DNA of 64,000 bases from Marinobacter sp. SS13-12 (GTDB taxonomy: Bacteria; Pseudomonadota; Gammaproteobacteria; Pseudomonadales; Oleiphilaceae): NCBI RefSeq assembly GCF_030227115.1, contig NZ_JASSUA010000001.1:434001-498000 (forward strand), read 5' to 3'. Positions 25,867 through 34,885 of this stretch are shown in pieces. Positions within the stretch are counted from its first letter, which is position 1. Every line of letters begins with the position of its first letter. Made by a program: the position numbers and the translations under genes. Below the pieces are notes generated by a model, which saw nothing but the letters and a program-made list of their open reading frames with translations, was not told the DNA's origin and ran no database searches.

Positions 25867-26582
25867 AAAAAGCCCCGGGGCCGGGCGGCTAAACCACCGC
25901 AGCTCGGCCCTCGGGATACCGATCAGGTGAATCTGACCGATGAAGAATCGCGCATCATGCTCGTCTCCGGAGGCGGCTTTGAGCAGTGTTACAACGCTCA
26001 GGCGGGGGTGGATACCGAGACGATGCCGGTTATCAGCACGCACATGACCCAGGCGACAAACAACAGATCACGCCAGCCATCACCCGGATAGGAGCGTTGC
26101 CCCAGGCTCTCGGCACCGTTACTGATCTGCTCGCCGATACAGGGTACTTCAGCAAAGCCAATGTCCAGGCGTGCAGGGAGAAGAACATCCAGCCGTCACT
26201 GGCGGTGGCGCGCGATCAACATCACTTATCCGTATTTGATCGGTTCGCACCCGATGATCCGGCACCTGTGACGGACGACCCGGTGACACAGATGAAACAC
26301 CAGTTAACAACCCAATCCGGACGGGCACTGTATGCACTGCGAAAACAAACGTTGGAGCCGGTGTTCGGAATTATCAAACAGGTGATGGGCTTGGGACAGT
26401 TCTCGATGAGGGGACTGGAGAACGTTGCGGGCGAGTGGACGTTAGCCACGCTGGCGTGGAATGTGAAGCGGATGAACGTGTTGAAAATGGCGGAGTTAGG
26501 GCCTTTTTTACCCGCCCAAAGGCCTATCTGGTGCACCTCAAAGTGCCATAGAGGCCAACCTGGACTCCCTTATGTCCACTAA
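25867..26582 (+). pseudogene. Frameshifted transposase remnant (IS1182-like)
   Basis: Two reading frames together give the C-terminal half of a DDE transposase. The first, from about 25867, reads GPRDTDQVNLTDEESRIM and GGGFEQCYNAQAGVDTETM. The second, in a different frame from about 26053 to 26582, reads DKQQITPAI, LLADTGYFSKANVQAC and ALRKQTLEPVFGIIKQVMG. The YNAQAGVD, DTGYFS and EPVFGIIK blocks are typical of IS1182-type transposases. The N-terminal half and both ends are missing and the frame shifts near 26053, so it is dead. Confidence 0.85.
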
Positions 26583-26680
26583 CGGTCAAACTCGGGAAGC
26601 CGAGCAAGTAAAACAACTTTAAATAAGACCTGTCAGGTGCAAGTCCGACAGGCTGCTAGATACTTTCTCTTTGGACATGC

Positions 26681-27376
26681 TCACCTGAGCCGCTGAACGG
26701 CCAGATCCACAGCATCGACCAGGTCGGTAACCTGTTCATCAGGGCTACCCATCAGGGGGTGATAAAGCGACTCATGGCGTTGAATCCAGATGCCATGAAA
26801 CCCGGCCTGAATCGCGCCGTGGATATCCCAGGCATGTGCCGCGACCAGCAGCGCATTCTCCGGGGCGCAGGAGTGTTTAAGCGCAGCCTGGCGGTAAAGT
26901 TCGGTTTGCGGTTTCCAGGTGTTGAAATCGTCCACCGATATGATGTCGTCAACCAGGTTTTCGATGCCATTATCCTGGACCAGTTTTTCGGTGTTGGCAC
27001 GGGAGCCATTGGTGAGCATGACGGCCTTACAATCGGAATCTCTCAGCTTTTCCAGCGCGGGTTTGACATCCTCGTGCGCGGGCAGGCGGGTGAAAACCCC
27101 AAGAATATCGTTCAGCGTGGTTTCATCGGTCTCGTGACCGAGGCTGTGTAGCAACACCTTCAGGGTGCCTTTGGCGATGTCCGGAAAGGGGTGGAAAACA
27201 CCGCTGGCCGAAAGCGCAAAGGCATCCCTCAGCAATTGGGCGAAGAATAGCCGGTCCGTACCGGCAGGCAGATTGAGCTCTGCCATTTTATCTTTCAGCG
27301 GAGTCAGGGAAAAAACGGTTTCCACAACATCGAAGAAAATAACGCGGGGTTCGCTTTTCAGGGTCTGTTTGGACAT
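26681..27376 (-). CDS. HAD-superfamily hydrolase, haloacid-dehalogenase type II-like
   Basis: 231 residues. Motif I FFDVVETVFS gives the nucleophilic Asp (about 15). Motif II is VMLTNGS (about 118-124), a Lys is in FNTWKPQTELYRQA (about 152-165), and motif III is VAAHAWDIHGAIQAGF (about 177-192). The order and WDIHGA block fit the L-2-haloacid dehalogenase group, in which Asp displaces a halide, but HAD phosphatases of this shape also exist. It is transcribed away from the transposase remnant and precedes no obvious operon partner. Confidence 0.82.
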   Translation of the reverse strand: MSKQTLKSEPRVIFFDVVETVFSLTPLKDKMAELNLPAGTDRLFFAQLLRDAFALSASGVFHPFPDIAKGTLKVLLHSLGHETDETTLNDILGVFTRLPAHEDVKPALEKLRDSDCKAVMLTNGSRANTEKLVQDNGIENLVDDIISVDDFNTWKPQTELYRQAALKHSCAPENALLVAAHAWDIHGAIQAGFHGIWIQRHESLYHPLMGSPDEQVTDLVDAVDLAVQRLR

Positions 27377-27459
27377 TTCGACACACCTTTATCCGTCTTG
27401 ACTGTGAAACATCTGCAAGGGCCTCTCGCAACTCGGTGCTCTGAACTGAGGCCGCAGTG

Positions 27460-28218
27460 TTACAGATATCGGCTCGACCAGGCTACCAGCATATCCGCAA
27501 CATACTCTGCGTCCACCGCCCTTGAAAGCAAATGATCGGCATCGTCCAGGGAAATAAAGCTTTTGGGGTGCTTTGCAGCCTGGTAGATAGTGGCCGCTTC
27601 GCTGATGTCCACAACCTGATCAATCGGCGAGTGAAAGATGATCAACGCCTTACGTAAATTGCCAATGTGGGCCGGTGTATTCCATTGCACCAGGTCATCC
27701 AGCATCTGTGATTTAACATTGAACGTCCGGCCGGCCAGGGTGACCTCGGCTTCACCCAGCTCACGGATCTCGTTGGCCTTGCCGTCGAACAGATGCTGGA
27801 CGTGATCGGCGGTGGCCGGTGCGCCGATAGTGGCCACCGCCTCAATGGAAGGCATGCGCTGCGCTGCCGCCAGTACCGCGGCACCCCCAAGGCTGTGTCC
27901 GATAATAATGCGAGGTGCCTGATACTGTTCCGCAAGAAAGTCGGATGCCGCCAGCAGATCCTCTATGTTTGAGGAAAAACTGGTATTACCGAAATCGCCG
28001 TCACTGTTGCCGAGTCCGGTAAAGTCGAAACGCAATACGCCGATGCCATGCTTTGCGAGGGCACGTCCTATCCTGGACGCAGCGGCGATGTCCTTGCCAC
28101 AGGTGAAGCAGTGTGCAAACAGGGCCATTGCGCGGGGCTTGTCCTGGCCCGGCAACTCCAGCAGTCCGGCAAGGTTATGACCCTGTGCGTTTGCAAACTC
28201 TACTTTGGATCGTGTCAT
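27460..28218 (-). CDS. Alpha/beta hydrolase
   Basis: 252 residues from ATG 28218 after GGGAAAGGAT. The nucleophile elbow is IIIGHSLGGAAVLAAA (Ser near 108). An HCFTCGKD segment near the oxyanion region and LDDADHLLS (His near 234) complete the expected triad. Proteins of this type are often fused or linked to OsmC. The acceptor is unknown. The stop overlaps a TGTTACAG octamer (27458-27465). Confidence 0.82.
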   Translation of the reverse strand: MTRSKVEFANAQGHNLAGLLELPGQDKPRAMALFAHCFTCGKDIAAASRIGRALAKHGIGVLRFDFTGLGNSDGDFGNTSFSSNIEDLLAASDFLAEQYQAPRIIIGHSLGGAAVLAAAQRMPSIEAVATIGAPATADHVQHLFDGKANEIRELGEAEVTLAGRTFNVKSQMLDDLVQWNTPAHIGNLRKALIIFHSPIDQVVDISEAATIYQAAKHPKSFISLDDADHLLSRAVDAEYVADMLVAWSSRYL

Positions 28219-28379
28219 GGTACTTATCCTTTCCCGGTAACTTGGTCTACGTTCAAGAGACCAACCAGCGGCATCAATTGTTACACTGAGGGCCCCGAAT
28301 TGGAGCGTGCTACGGTAAGAAATAACGCCGTTTCCTGCGCAAATACTCCTGAACTGGCAGAACTTGTGGATTAGCAACG

Positions 28380-29318
28380 ATGACGCAAGGCATTGTCACA
28401 CCCCAGACCCAGGCACTTGCAGAGGGCAAGCTGAGCCGTGACGAACTGAAAGCCCTGATGCAACGCTCAGACGGGCCCGCCCTGTGGCACCTGGCGCTGT
28501 GGGTGCTGGTACTGGCCGGAACCTCAACGCTGATTACCCTTGCATGGAACAGCTGGCTGATCTGGCCCGCCATGTTCCTGCAGGGAATCGTGCTGGTGCA
28601 TCATTTCTCGCTACAACATGAATGCGTGCATTACACCGTGTTCCGCACCCGCAAACTGAACAATATCGTCGGACAGATCTGCGGGCTGATTATCCTGCTG
28701 CCGCACCGCTTCTTCCGCTATGAGCATTGCGATCACCACACCTATACCCAGCTGGACGGCAAAGACCCGGAGCTGATCCCGATGCCGAAAACCTATGGTG
28801 AATACCTGCTCTATCTGTCCGCGATCCCTTACTGGAAGACCAAGTTCACCGAGGTTTCGCGCCACGCCACGGGGCGGCTTTCTGACGCGGAGAAACACTT
28901 CATTCCCAAGGAGGAACATGCCGCCGTGTTTCGGGACGCACGGCTAATGCTCGGAATCTATGCGCTAATCTTCGCGGGCATGGCCGTCACCGGCTGGTGG
29001 GGGTTGATCTGGTACTGGGTCATTCCGCTGTTCCTTGGCGAGCCGGTGATGCGCTTCATCCGGATGACGGAACACGTGGGTCGCCCGACCGTGGCGAAAA
29101 TGAGTGAGAACACCCGCACCAACCTGGTCTCGGCCCCGTGGAGGTTCCTTTGCTGGAACATGAACTACCACGCCGAACATCACTATGTGCCCCTGGTTCC
29201 CTACCACACTCTGCCGCGCCTCCACAAAAAGCTGCGCGACCATGTTCATGTCGAGCCGGGCGGCTATCTGGGCGCGCACAGAGACATCCTGCGTCAGATC
29301 CAGGAGGCGCGGGCGTGA
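28380..29318 (+). CDS. Membrane di-iron fatty acid desaturase/hydroxylase-like protein
   Basis: 312 residues with four membrane helices. The three histidine boxes of membrane di-iron desaturases are present: LQHECVH (about 77-83), HCDHHTY (about 119-125) and NYHAEHHYVPLVPYH (about 261-275). These hold a di-iron centre that activates O2. The last codons overlap the start of the Rieske gene, so the two are translationally coupled. This favours a two-component oxygenase in which the Rieske protein feeds electrons. The substrate may not be a lipid, since the surrounding genes handle amino acids. Confidence 0.83.
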   Translation: MTQGIVTPQTQALAEGKLSRDELKALMQRSDGPALWHLALWVLVLAGTSTLITLAWNSWLIWPAMFLQGIVLVHHFSLQHECVHYTVFRTRKLNNIVGQICGLIILLPHRFFRYEHCDHHTYTQLDGKDPELIPMPKTYGEYLLYLSAIPYWKTKFTEVSRHATGRLSDAEKHFIPKEEHAAVFRDARLMLGIYALIFAGMAVTGWWGLIWYWVIPLFLGEPVMRFIRMTEHVGRPTVAKMSENTRTNLVSAPWRFLCWNMNYHAEHHYVPLVPYHTLPRLHKKLRDHVHVEPGGYLGAHRDILRQIQEARA

Positions 29319-29629
29319 GCGACAAGCCCTGGCGCGACGTGATCGCGGTAGACGAACTGGAGAAGGACTGGGTTACACGGGTCCAGGTCGGACGGCGCAC
29401 CATCGCCGTCTATGATACGCCTACCGGGATCTATGCTTCGCTCGCGCTTTGCACTCATGGTGGCGCTGATTTGTGCGACGGCTATTTCGACGATCATGTC
29501 ATCGAGTGCCCGCTGCACCAGGGGGCCTTTGACGTTCGCGACGGAAGGCCCATCGCCGCGCCCGCGACGAGGGCAATGCGGACGCTTGAAGTACGGGTGC
29601 GGGACGGCAAGGTTCAGATGCGGATCTGA
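29315..29629 (+). CDS. Rieske [2Fe-2S] ferredoxin
   Basis: 104 residues from GTG 29315, after GGAGG; the GTGA overlaps the desaturase stop. The cluster ligands are CTHGGADLC (Cys-x-His) and CPLHQGAFD (Cys-x-x-His), with the spacing of soluble Rieske ferredoxins from aromatic or alkyl oxygenase systems. It is the likely electron donor to the di-iron enzyme immediately upstream. No matching reductase is seen in the window. Confidence 0.9.
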   Translation: MSDKPWRDVIAVDELEKDWVTRVQVGRRTIAVYDTPTGIYASLALCTHGGADLCDGYFDDHVIECPLHQGAFDVRDGRPIAAPATRAMRTLEVRVRDGKVQMRI

Positions 29630-29771
29630 GGCAGATCAGAGGGAGGTGCGTTACAGATAACTCGACCCTACCACCACACTCTCCTGAGCTTTCTGTAACA
29701 ACCCTTCTGCAGGTGTGTCCCTTAATCCAGTCAAATAACGAACCAACAGTGCTGGAAAACAGGGTCGCCAA
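29630..29771. other. Intergenic region with an inverted GTTACAG pair
   Basis: GTTACAG at 29650-29656 and its complement CTGTAAC at 29693-29699 form an inverted pair 36 bases apart, between the Rieske gene and the glutamate-synthase-like gene. They belong to the TGTTACAG set described in the findings. A weak start site precedes ATG 29772. Confidence 0.4.
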
Positions 29772-31358
29772 ATGGTCTTCCGTCAAGCCTTCATATTCTC
29801 GAGTCTGGTGCTGAGCGCCGTATTGATTGTTGCCGGGTTCCGTTGGCCGGATATTAACTGGGCCTGGGTGGTCGTCGGGCCGTTACTTGTTCTGGGTGTC
29901 CATGACCTTACCCAGAACAAGCACACTCTGCTCAAAATCTATCCGCTTGTTGGCCATTTTCGTTACCTGTTCGAGTCGGTTCGGCGGGAGCTGCAGCAGT
30001 ATTTTGTGGAATCCGATCTGGATGGCGCTCCGGTCAATCGGGAATTCCGCAGCCTGATCTATCAACGCGCCAAAAAAGATAATGATACCCGCGCCTTTGG
30101 CACCATCTTCGACGTCTACCGTGACGGTTACGAATGGTTGAATCACTCTCTGGCGCCCAAGGAATGCCTGCCCGCCAACCTGAGAGTCAGTTTTGGCGAA
30201 TCTGAGTGTGCCAGGCCCTATTACGCCTCCCCACTGAATATCTCCGCCATGAGTTACGGCGCTCTCAGTCGCAATGCCGTCATGGCACTCAACCGGGGCG
30301 CAAAACTTGGACATTTCGCCCATAACACCGGTGAGGGCGGGATCAGCGATTGGCACCTTGAATTTGGTGGTGACCTGATCTGGCAGATCGGAACCGGTTA
30401 TTTCGGCTGCCGCACACCCGAGGGTGATTTTGACACCAGGCTCTTCGCCGAGCAGGCTGGCCGTGATGTGGTCAGGATGATCGAGATTAAGCTGTCCCAG
30501 GGCGCCAAGCCCGGGCATGGCGGCGTGCTGCCGGCTGCCAAAGTGACCGAGGAAATTGCCCGTATCCGCATGGTGCCCATTGGTGAAGACGTGTTGTCGC
30601 CGCCTGGCCATTCCGCCTTCACCAACCCCGTGGAACTGCTGCAGTTCATTACGCTGCTGCGCAAACATTCGGGCGGCAAGCCGGTAGGTTTCAAATTCTG
30701 CCCCGGTAACCGGCGGGAGTTCCTGGGCATCTGCAAGGCCATGCTGGAAACCGGCCTGCGGCCGGACTTCATTACCGTGGACGGCGGTGAAGGCGGTACC
30801 GGGGCAGCACCGGTGGAACTGACCAACTCGGTGGGCATGCCGCTGCGGGACGGCCTGCATTTTGTCCACAACGCGCTACGAGGTATCGGTGTTCGCGACA
30901 GAATTCGCATTATCGCGTCCGGCAAGGCCTTCTCAGCGTTTCACGTGCTGAGGATGATGGTTCTGGGTGCCGACACCGTGAACTCCGCCCGGGGCATGAT
31001 GCTGGCACTGGGCTGCATTCAGTCCCGCAGCTGCAACACTGACAAATGCCCCACCGGTATCACTACCCAGAATCCCGCACGGTACAAACAGCTGGATGTT
31101 ACCGACAAGGGCGTACGGGTTGCGAACTTCCACCACTCCACCATGGAAACCCTGGCGGAACTGCTCAGTATTCTGGGTAAGGATCAGCTCAAAGATCTGG
31201 ACCCTACGGACATTAACCGGAGGGTCAATCAGGGCAACGTTATGAACTATTCCCAGCTTTATCCACGAATTGATGAAGGGTGTCTTCTGCACACTGACTG
31301 TGCGCCCGAAGAGTGGGCCAGTGACTGGCACCAGGCGACTGCGTACAGTTGGCGCTAG
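29772..31358 (+). CDS. FMN-binding glutamate synthase-domain protein, membrane anchored
   Basis: 528 residues. Two N-terminal helices (about 7-22 and 27-42) anchor it. The rest is the FMN-binding barrel of glutamate synthase: NISAMSYGALSRNAVMAL, GEGGISDWHLEFGGDLIWQIG, GAKPGHGGVLPA and TVDGGEGGTGAAP. CIQSRSCNTDKCPTG gives the three Cys for a 3Fe-4S cluster. The glutaminase domain is missing, as in stand-alone GltB2/YerD-type and N-methylglutamate-synthase-type proteins, so the amino donor and acceptor are open. Neighbours are two ARH-like proteins and an amino acid transporter. Confidence 0.88.
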   Translation: MVFRQAFIFSSLVLSAVLIVAGFRWPDINWAWVVVGPLLVLGVHDLTQNKHTLLKIYPLVGHFRYLFESVRRELQQYFVESDLDGAPVNREFRSLIYQRAKKDNDTRAFGTIFDVYRDGYEWLNHSLAPKECLPANLRVSFGESECARPYYASPLNISAMSYGALSRNAVMALNRGAKLGHFAHNTGEGGISDWHLEFGGDLIWQIGTGYFGCRTPEGDFDTRLFAEQAGRDVVRMIEIKLSQGAKPGHGGVLPAAKVTEEIARIRMVPIGEDVLSPPGHSAFTNPVELLQFITLLRKHSGGKPVGFKFCPGNRREFLGICKAMLETGLRPDFITVDGGEGGTGAAPVELTNSVGMPLRDGLHFVHNALRGIGVRDRIRIIASGKAFSAFHVLRMMVLGADTVNSARGMMLALGCIQSRSCNTDKCPTGITTQNPARYKQLDVTDKGVRVANFHHSTMETLAELLSILGKDQLKDLDPTDINRRVNQGNVMNYSQLYPRIDEGCLLHTDCAPEEWASDWHQATAYSWR

Positions 31359-31409
31359 ACGTGCCTTTCCCTGATCTCGAATTCTGAACACGACCGATAA
31401 GGATTTCCA

Positions 31410-32585
31410 ATGACCAGCAACGTATCCATCGAAAGAAAACCCGCAATAATCGCCGCTCTTGCCGGCGGCTGGGTGGCGGATGCGGCCAGCCTCGGCTTGC
31501 ACTGGCTTTACGACAGCCAGCGAATCCACGAGGTGGGCGGCCAGTCACCAGAATTCCTGCCGCCGAAGGCCAGCTATTTCACCGGTGGCTTCGGGTACTT
31601 TGCCCACGAAGGCAAGCAGTCCGGCGATATCAGCCACTACGGCGCGGCCACCGGGGTGCTGACCGACAGTCTTCTGGCCAGTGAGGGCGAACTGGATATT
31701 CGCGATTACCAGCGACGTTTCCGGAGTTTCTTCGGGCCGGGTGGCCACTGGATAGGCTTTCTGGACAACCCGACGCGAGTGACCCTGAATAACCTGAACA
31801 GCATTGAACAGAACGCCATTGACCAGGCCCTCGCAACCACCAAGGCCGATCTTACCGATCAGCAGAAGCGGATACTGGTGCAGAAAGTGTTGCCCTACAC
31901 CCGCCGCCTGACGGGCAATGAACTGGCAGCTCCGGTTCGCCGTGCCATCGACCTGACCTATCATGAAACCGAGATTCAGGAAGCGGGCGTCCACATTGCT
32001 GAAACCATCGACCAGCACCTGCTGCCGGAAAGCGGCGCCGACGATATGCAGCTGCCCGCCGTGTCCAAACTGGCGCCACTGGTAGCCTGTTATTGCAGCA
32101 GCGACGAGCTCATGGAGGTCGTCGAAGCAGCCGTACGGGTGACCAATCACAATGATGAAGCCGTGGCCTGGGCAAAGTGCGCCGCGACCCTTCTGGACCA
32201 GCTTTTCCAGGGCAAACCCATGGCGGCAGCGCTGGAAGCTGCCAAAACCGAGGCGCCGGACCGGGAAAGCCTGAGTAACGCCCAATCCGGTTCATCTCTG
32301 GATGCGGTCAAAGCCGGCGACACCTTCGGCCGCACCTGTTATCTGCACGAAGCCATGCCGGTGATCTTTCATATCCTGAGTCATGCCACGAGCTATACCG
32401 AGGCGGTTCGCGCCAATATCCATTGCGGAGGCGATTCCTGTGGCCGGGCCTGGATCATCGGGCCGGCCATGGCGGCCATACATGGCGTGGGCGGCGAGCG
32501 CAGCATACCCTTGAGCTGGTTGGCGCGCGTTACCAATGCTCCTGATATCTTCACCGATAGTGAGCGGCTGGTTAACAGCCAATGA
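31410..32585 (+). CDS. ADP-ribosylglycohydrolase-like protein 2
   Basis: 391 residues with the ARH all-helical pattern: AALAGGWVADAASLGLHWLY (about 15-34) stands where GxxxGDALG usually lies. The C-terminal metal motif is HCGGDSCGRAWIIGPAMAA, keeping GGD but not DT. It starts 51 bases after the glutamate-synthase-like gene and is followed after 69 bases by the transporter genes. It is probably part of the same accessory pathway. An ARH-type cleavage of an N-glycosidic or N-acyl-like bond is possible but unproven. Confidence 0.75.
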   Translation: MTSNVSIERKPAIIAALAGGWVADAASLGLHWLYDSQRIHEVGGQSPEFLPPKASYFTGGFGYFAHEGKQSGDISHYGAATGVLTDSLLASEGELDIRDYQRRFRSFFGPGGHWIGFLDNPTRVTLNNLNSIEQNAIDQALATTKADLTDQQKRILVQKVLPYTRRLTGNELAAPVRRAIDLTYHETEIQEAGVHIAETIDQHLLPESGADDMQLPAVSKLAPLVACYCSSDELMEVVEAAVRVTNHNDEAVAWAKCAATLLDQLFQGKPMAAALEAAKTEAPDRESLSNAQSGSSLDAVKAGDTFGRTCYLHEAMPVIFHILSHATSYTEAVRANIHCGGDSCGRAWIIGPAMAAIHGVGGERSIPLSWLARVTNAPDIFTDSERLVNSQ

Positions 32586-32654
32586 TATGCATCATTGCCC
32601 AATTTTCACCCACGACTATGCTTCAAGTAGGATCCACGCTGGGAGGAAGTTATT

Positions 32655-33410
32655 ATGAAAACGCTATTGATCAACACGTTATTGACGATTGCCCTGCTCG
32701 CAAGCGCGCCTTTGCTTGCACAGGACGATCCATTAAGGGTCGGAATGTCCGGCCAGTACTTCCCGTTTACCTTTGTAGAACAGGATGAGCTCAAGGGCTT
32801 CGACGTCGATGTCATGAACGCCATTGGTAAGGAGATGGGGCGCGACATCAAGTACGAAACCGCCAACTTCTCCGGCCTGTTTGGCATGCTGGAATCCGGG
32901 CGCATCGACACCGTGGCCAACCAGATCACCATCACCGAAGACCGCAAGCAGGCGTATATTTTCAGCGAACCCTACGTCTATGACGGTGCCCAGGTGGTGA
33001 CGAAAAAAGGCAACACTGAAGTCGAGGGTGTGGAAGACCTGAAAGGAAAAACCGTTGCGGTGAACCTGGGTTCCAATTTCGAGGCCCTGCTGCGGGAACT
33101 GCCCTACGCGGACCAGATCGATATCAAGACCTATGAGAGTAATCTGGAACGGGACACCGCCCTGGGCCGCGTCGATGCCTTCGTGATGGACCGGGTCAGC
33201 GCCAGCCAGATCATCAAGGAGAAGCCGCTGCCACTGGAGCTGGCCGGCCCCACCTTCTCGCAGATCACCAATGCCTATCCGTTCCGCGACACTGAGGCCG
33301 GACGGGCCCTGCGGGACGAGGTCAACAAGGCCCTGGCGGCCCTGCGAGACAATGGCACCCTGGCGTCCATTTCCGAGAAATGGTTCGGCACGGACATCAC
33401 CCGGCCCTGA
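32655..33410 (+). CDS. Amino acid ABC transporter substrate-binding protein
   Basis: 251 residues with a signal peptide ending in LLAQDD (about 23). The bilobal family-3 solute-binding fold shows RVGMSGQYFPFTFVEQDELKGFDVDVMNAIG (core: YFPFTF, KGFDVDVM), FSGLFGMLESGRIDTVANQIT and DAFVMDRVSA. The pattern is closest to cystine/polar amino acid receptors such as FliY/TcyJ. GGGAGG precedes ATG 32655. It works with the permease and ATPase that follow. Confidence 0.9.
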   Translation: MKTLLINTLLTIALLASAPLLAQDDPLRVGMSGQYFPFTFVEQDELKGFDVDVMNAIGKEMGRDIKYETANFSGLFGMLESGRIDTVANQITITEDRKQAYIFSEPYVYDGAQVVTKKGNTEVEGVEDLKGKTVAVNLGSNFEALLRELPYADQIDIKTYESNLERDTALGRVDAFVMDRVSASQIIKEKPLPLELAGPTFSQITNAYPFRDTEAGRALRDEVNKALAALRDNGTLASISEKWFGTDITRP

Positions 33411-33436
33411 GGGGCGAAACCGAGGCCTGACTCCCC

Positions 33437-34111
33437 ATGGACGTGCTGAACGTCGAATACATGCTTGGGCTGGTACCTGTTCTGCTCACGTACCTGCCCC
33501 TCACACTGCAGCTGGCGGGCATCGGGATGGTGCTGGCGCTTATCCTCGCCTGCCTGTTTGCCGTCATCCGGGTGCTTCGTATCCCGGTGCTCAATCAACT
33601 GACCATCGTGTTCATCTCCTTCTTCAGGGGCACACCGCTATTGGTGCAACTGTTCCTGTTCTATTACGGACTGCCCCAGCTAGTCAGTGCGTTGACAGTC
33701 ATAGACGGAGTCACAGCGACCATCATGGGCCTGACCATGCACTTTGCCGCCTACATGGCTGAATCAATCCGTGCCGCCATCGTTGGTGTTGACCGCAGCC
33801 AGACAGAGGCGGCGCTGTCGATCGGCATGACCAACGGCCAGATGATGCGGAGGATCGTCCTGCCCCAGGCAACCCGGGTAGCATTGCCGACTTTGATGAA
33901 CTACTTCATCGACATGATCAAGGCAACCTCTCTCGCATTCACCCTGGGTGTCACTGAACTGATGGGCGCTACCCAGAAAGAGGCGGCCGGCAGTTTCCTG
34001 TACTTCGAGGCGTTCATTGTGGCTGCCATCATGTACTGGATAGTGGTTGAACTGCTTTCCAAGCTTCAGAACTACCTGGAAATCCGCTTGAACAAGGCCT
34101 ATAGCCGATGA
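33437..34111 (+). CDS. Amino acid ABC transporter permease
   Basis: 224 residues, about five membrane helices, HisM/YecS-type polar amino acid permease. Family landmarks are [20 protein letters not shown] (about 55-74) and the EAA loop [22 protein letters not shown] (core: [12 protein letters not shown], about 128-139). The ATPase gene overlaps its stop by four bases. Likely substrate is cystine or another small polar amino acid. Confidence 0.9.
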   Translation: MDVLNVEYMLGLVPVLLTYLPLTLQLAGIGMVLALILACLFAVIRVLRIPVLNQLTIVFISFFRGTPLLVQLFLFYYGLPQLVSALTVIDGVTATIMGLTMHFAAYMAESIRAAIVGVDRSQTEAALSIGMTNGQMMRRIVLPQATRVALPTLMNYFIDMIKATSLAFTLGVTELMGATQKEAAGSFLYFEAFIVAAIMYWIVVELLSKLQNYLEIRLNKAYSR

Positions 34112-34854
34112 TCAAACTGGACTCGTTGAGCAAACATTTCGGCAAGACGGTGGTCCTCGACGGCATCGACCTTACCATCGAGAAGGGCGAAATCGTGGTG
34201 ATCATCGGGCCTTCGGGAACCGGCAAATCCACCCTGCTGCGCTGCGTCAATTTCCTGGAACAACCCACCGCCGGCACCATGACCGTGGGGGACCTCACCG
34301 TGGATGTGAAAAAAGCCAGCCGTGCCGAGATCCTCTCCATGCGGCGGCGAACTGCCTTCGTGTTCCAGAACTATGCGCTGTTTGCCAACAAGACGGCACT
34401 GCAGAATATTGCCGAACGCCTGCTGGTGGTGGATAAATGGCCCAAAGAAAAGGCGTACCGACGGGCGCGGGAGATCCTCGATCAGATCGGCCTGGGTGAG
34501 AAAGCAGATGCCTATCCTGCATCTATGTCCGGCGGCCAGCAGCAGCGGGTTGGTATCGGCCGTGCCATGGCCGCCGGTGCCGAGGTCATCCTGTTTGATG
34601 AGCCCACGTCGTCGCTGGACCCTGAGTGGGTAGAAGAAGTATTGGGGCTGATGAAGCAGCTGGCGTCAGAGCGCCAGACCATGATGGTGGTCACCCATGA
34701 AATGTCTTTTGCCCGGGACGTAGCCGACCGGGTGATCTTTATCGACGGTGGCCGCATCGTGGAGCAGGGACCACCCAGCGAGATCTTCTATAACCCGAAG
34801 GATCCCCGAACCAAGGATTTTCTGAAGAAGATCCTCGCCACCAACCCTGTGTGA
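34108..34854 (+). CDS. Amino acid ABC transporter ATPase
   Basis: 248 residues. Walker [14 protein letters not shown] (about 34-46), the ABC signature [14 protein letters not shown] (about 140-153), Walker [16 protein letters not shown] (about 158-172) and the H-loop [14 protein letters not shown] (about 195-208) are all intact. It is the GlnQ/TcyN-type subunit for the permease upstream. It is coupled to the permease by an ATGA overlap and followed after 31 bases by the third ARH-like gene. Confidence 0.94.
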   Translation: MIKLDSLSKHFGKTVVLDGIDLTIEKGEIVVIIGPSGTGKSTLLRCVNFLEQPTAGTMTVGDLTVDVKKASRAEILSMRRRTAFVFQNYALFANKTALQNIAERLLVVDKWPKEKAYRRAREILDQIGLGEKADAYPASMSGGQQQRVGIGRAMAAGAEVILFDEPTSSLDPEWVEEVLGLMKQLASERQTMMVVTHEMSFARDVADRVIFIDGGRIVEQGPPSEIFYNPKDPRTKDFLKKILATNPV

Positions 34855-34885
34855 AGGCGCACACATCGACAAGGGAGATATTCAC

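Noticed and set aside
26630..26655. CCTGTC...GACAGG hairpin with GTGCAAGTCC loop
   Set aside because: It resembles a fragment of a structured RNA or intron end, but no further conserved structure or T-tract was visible, so I do not call it.
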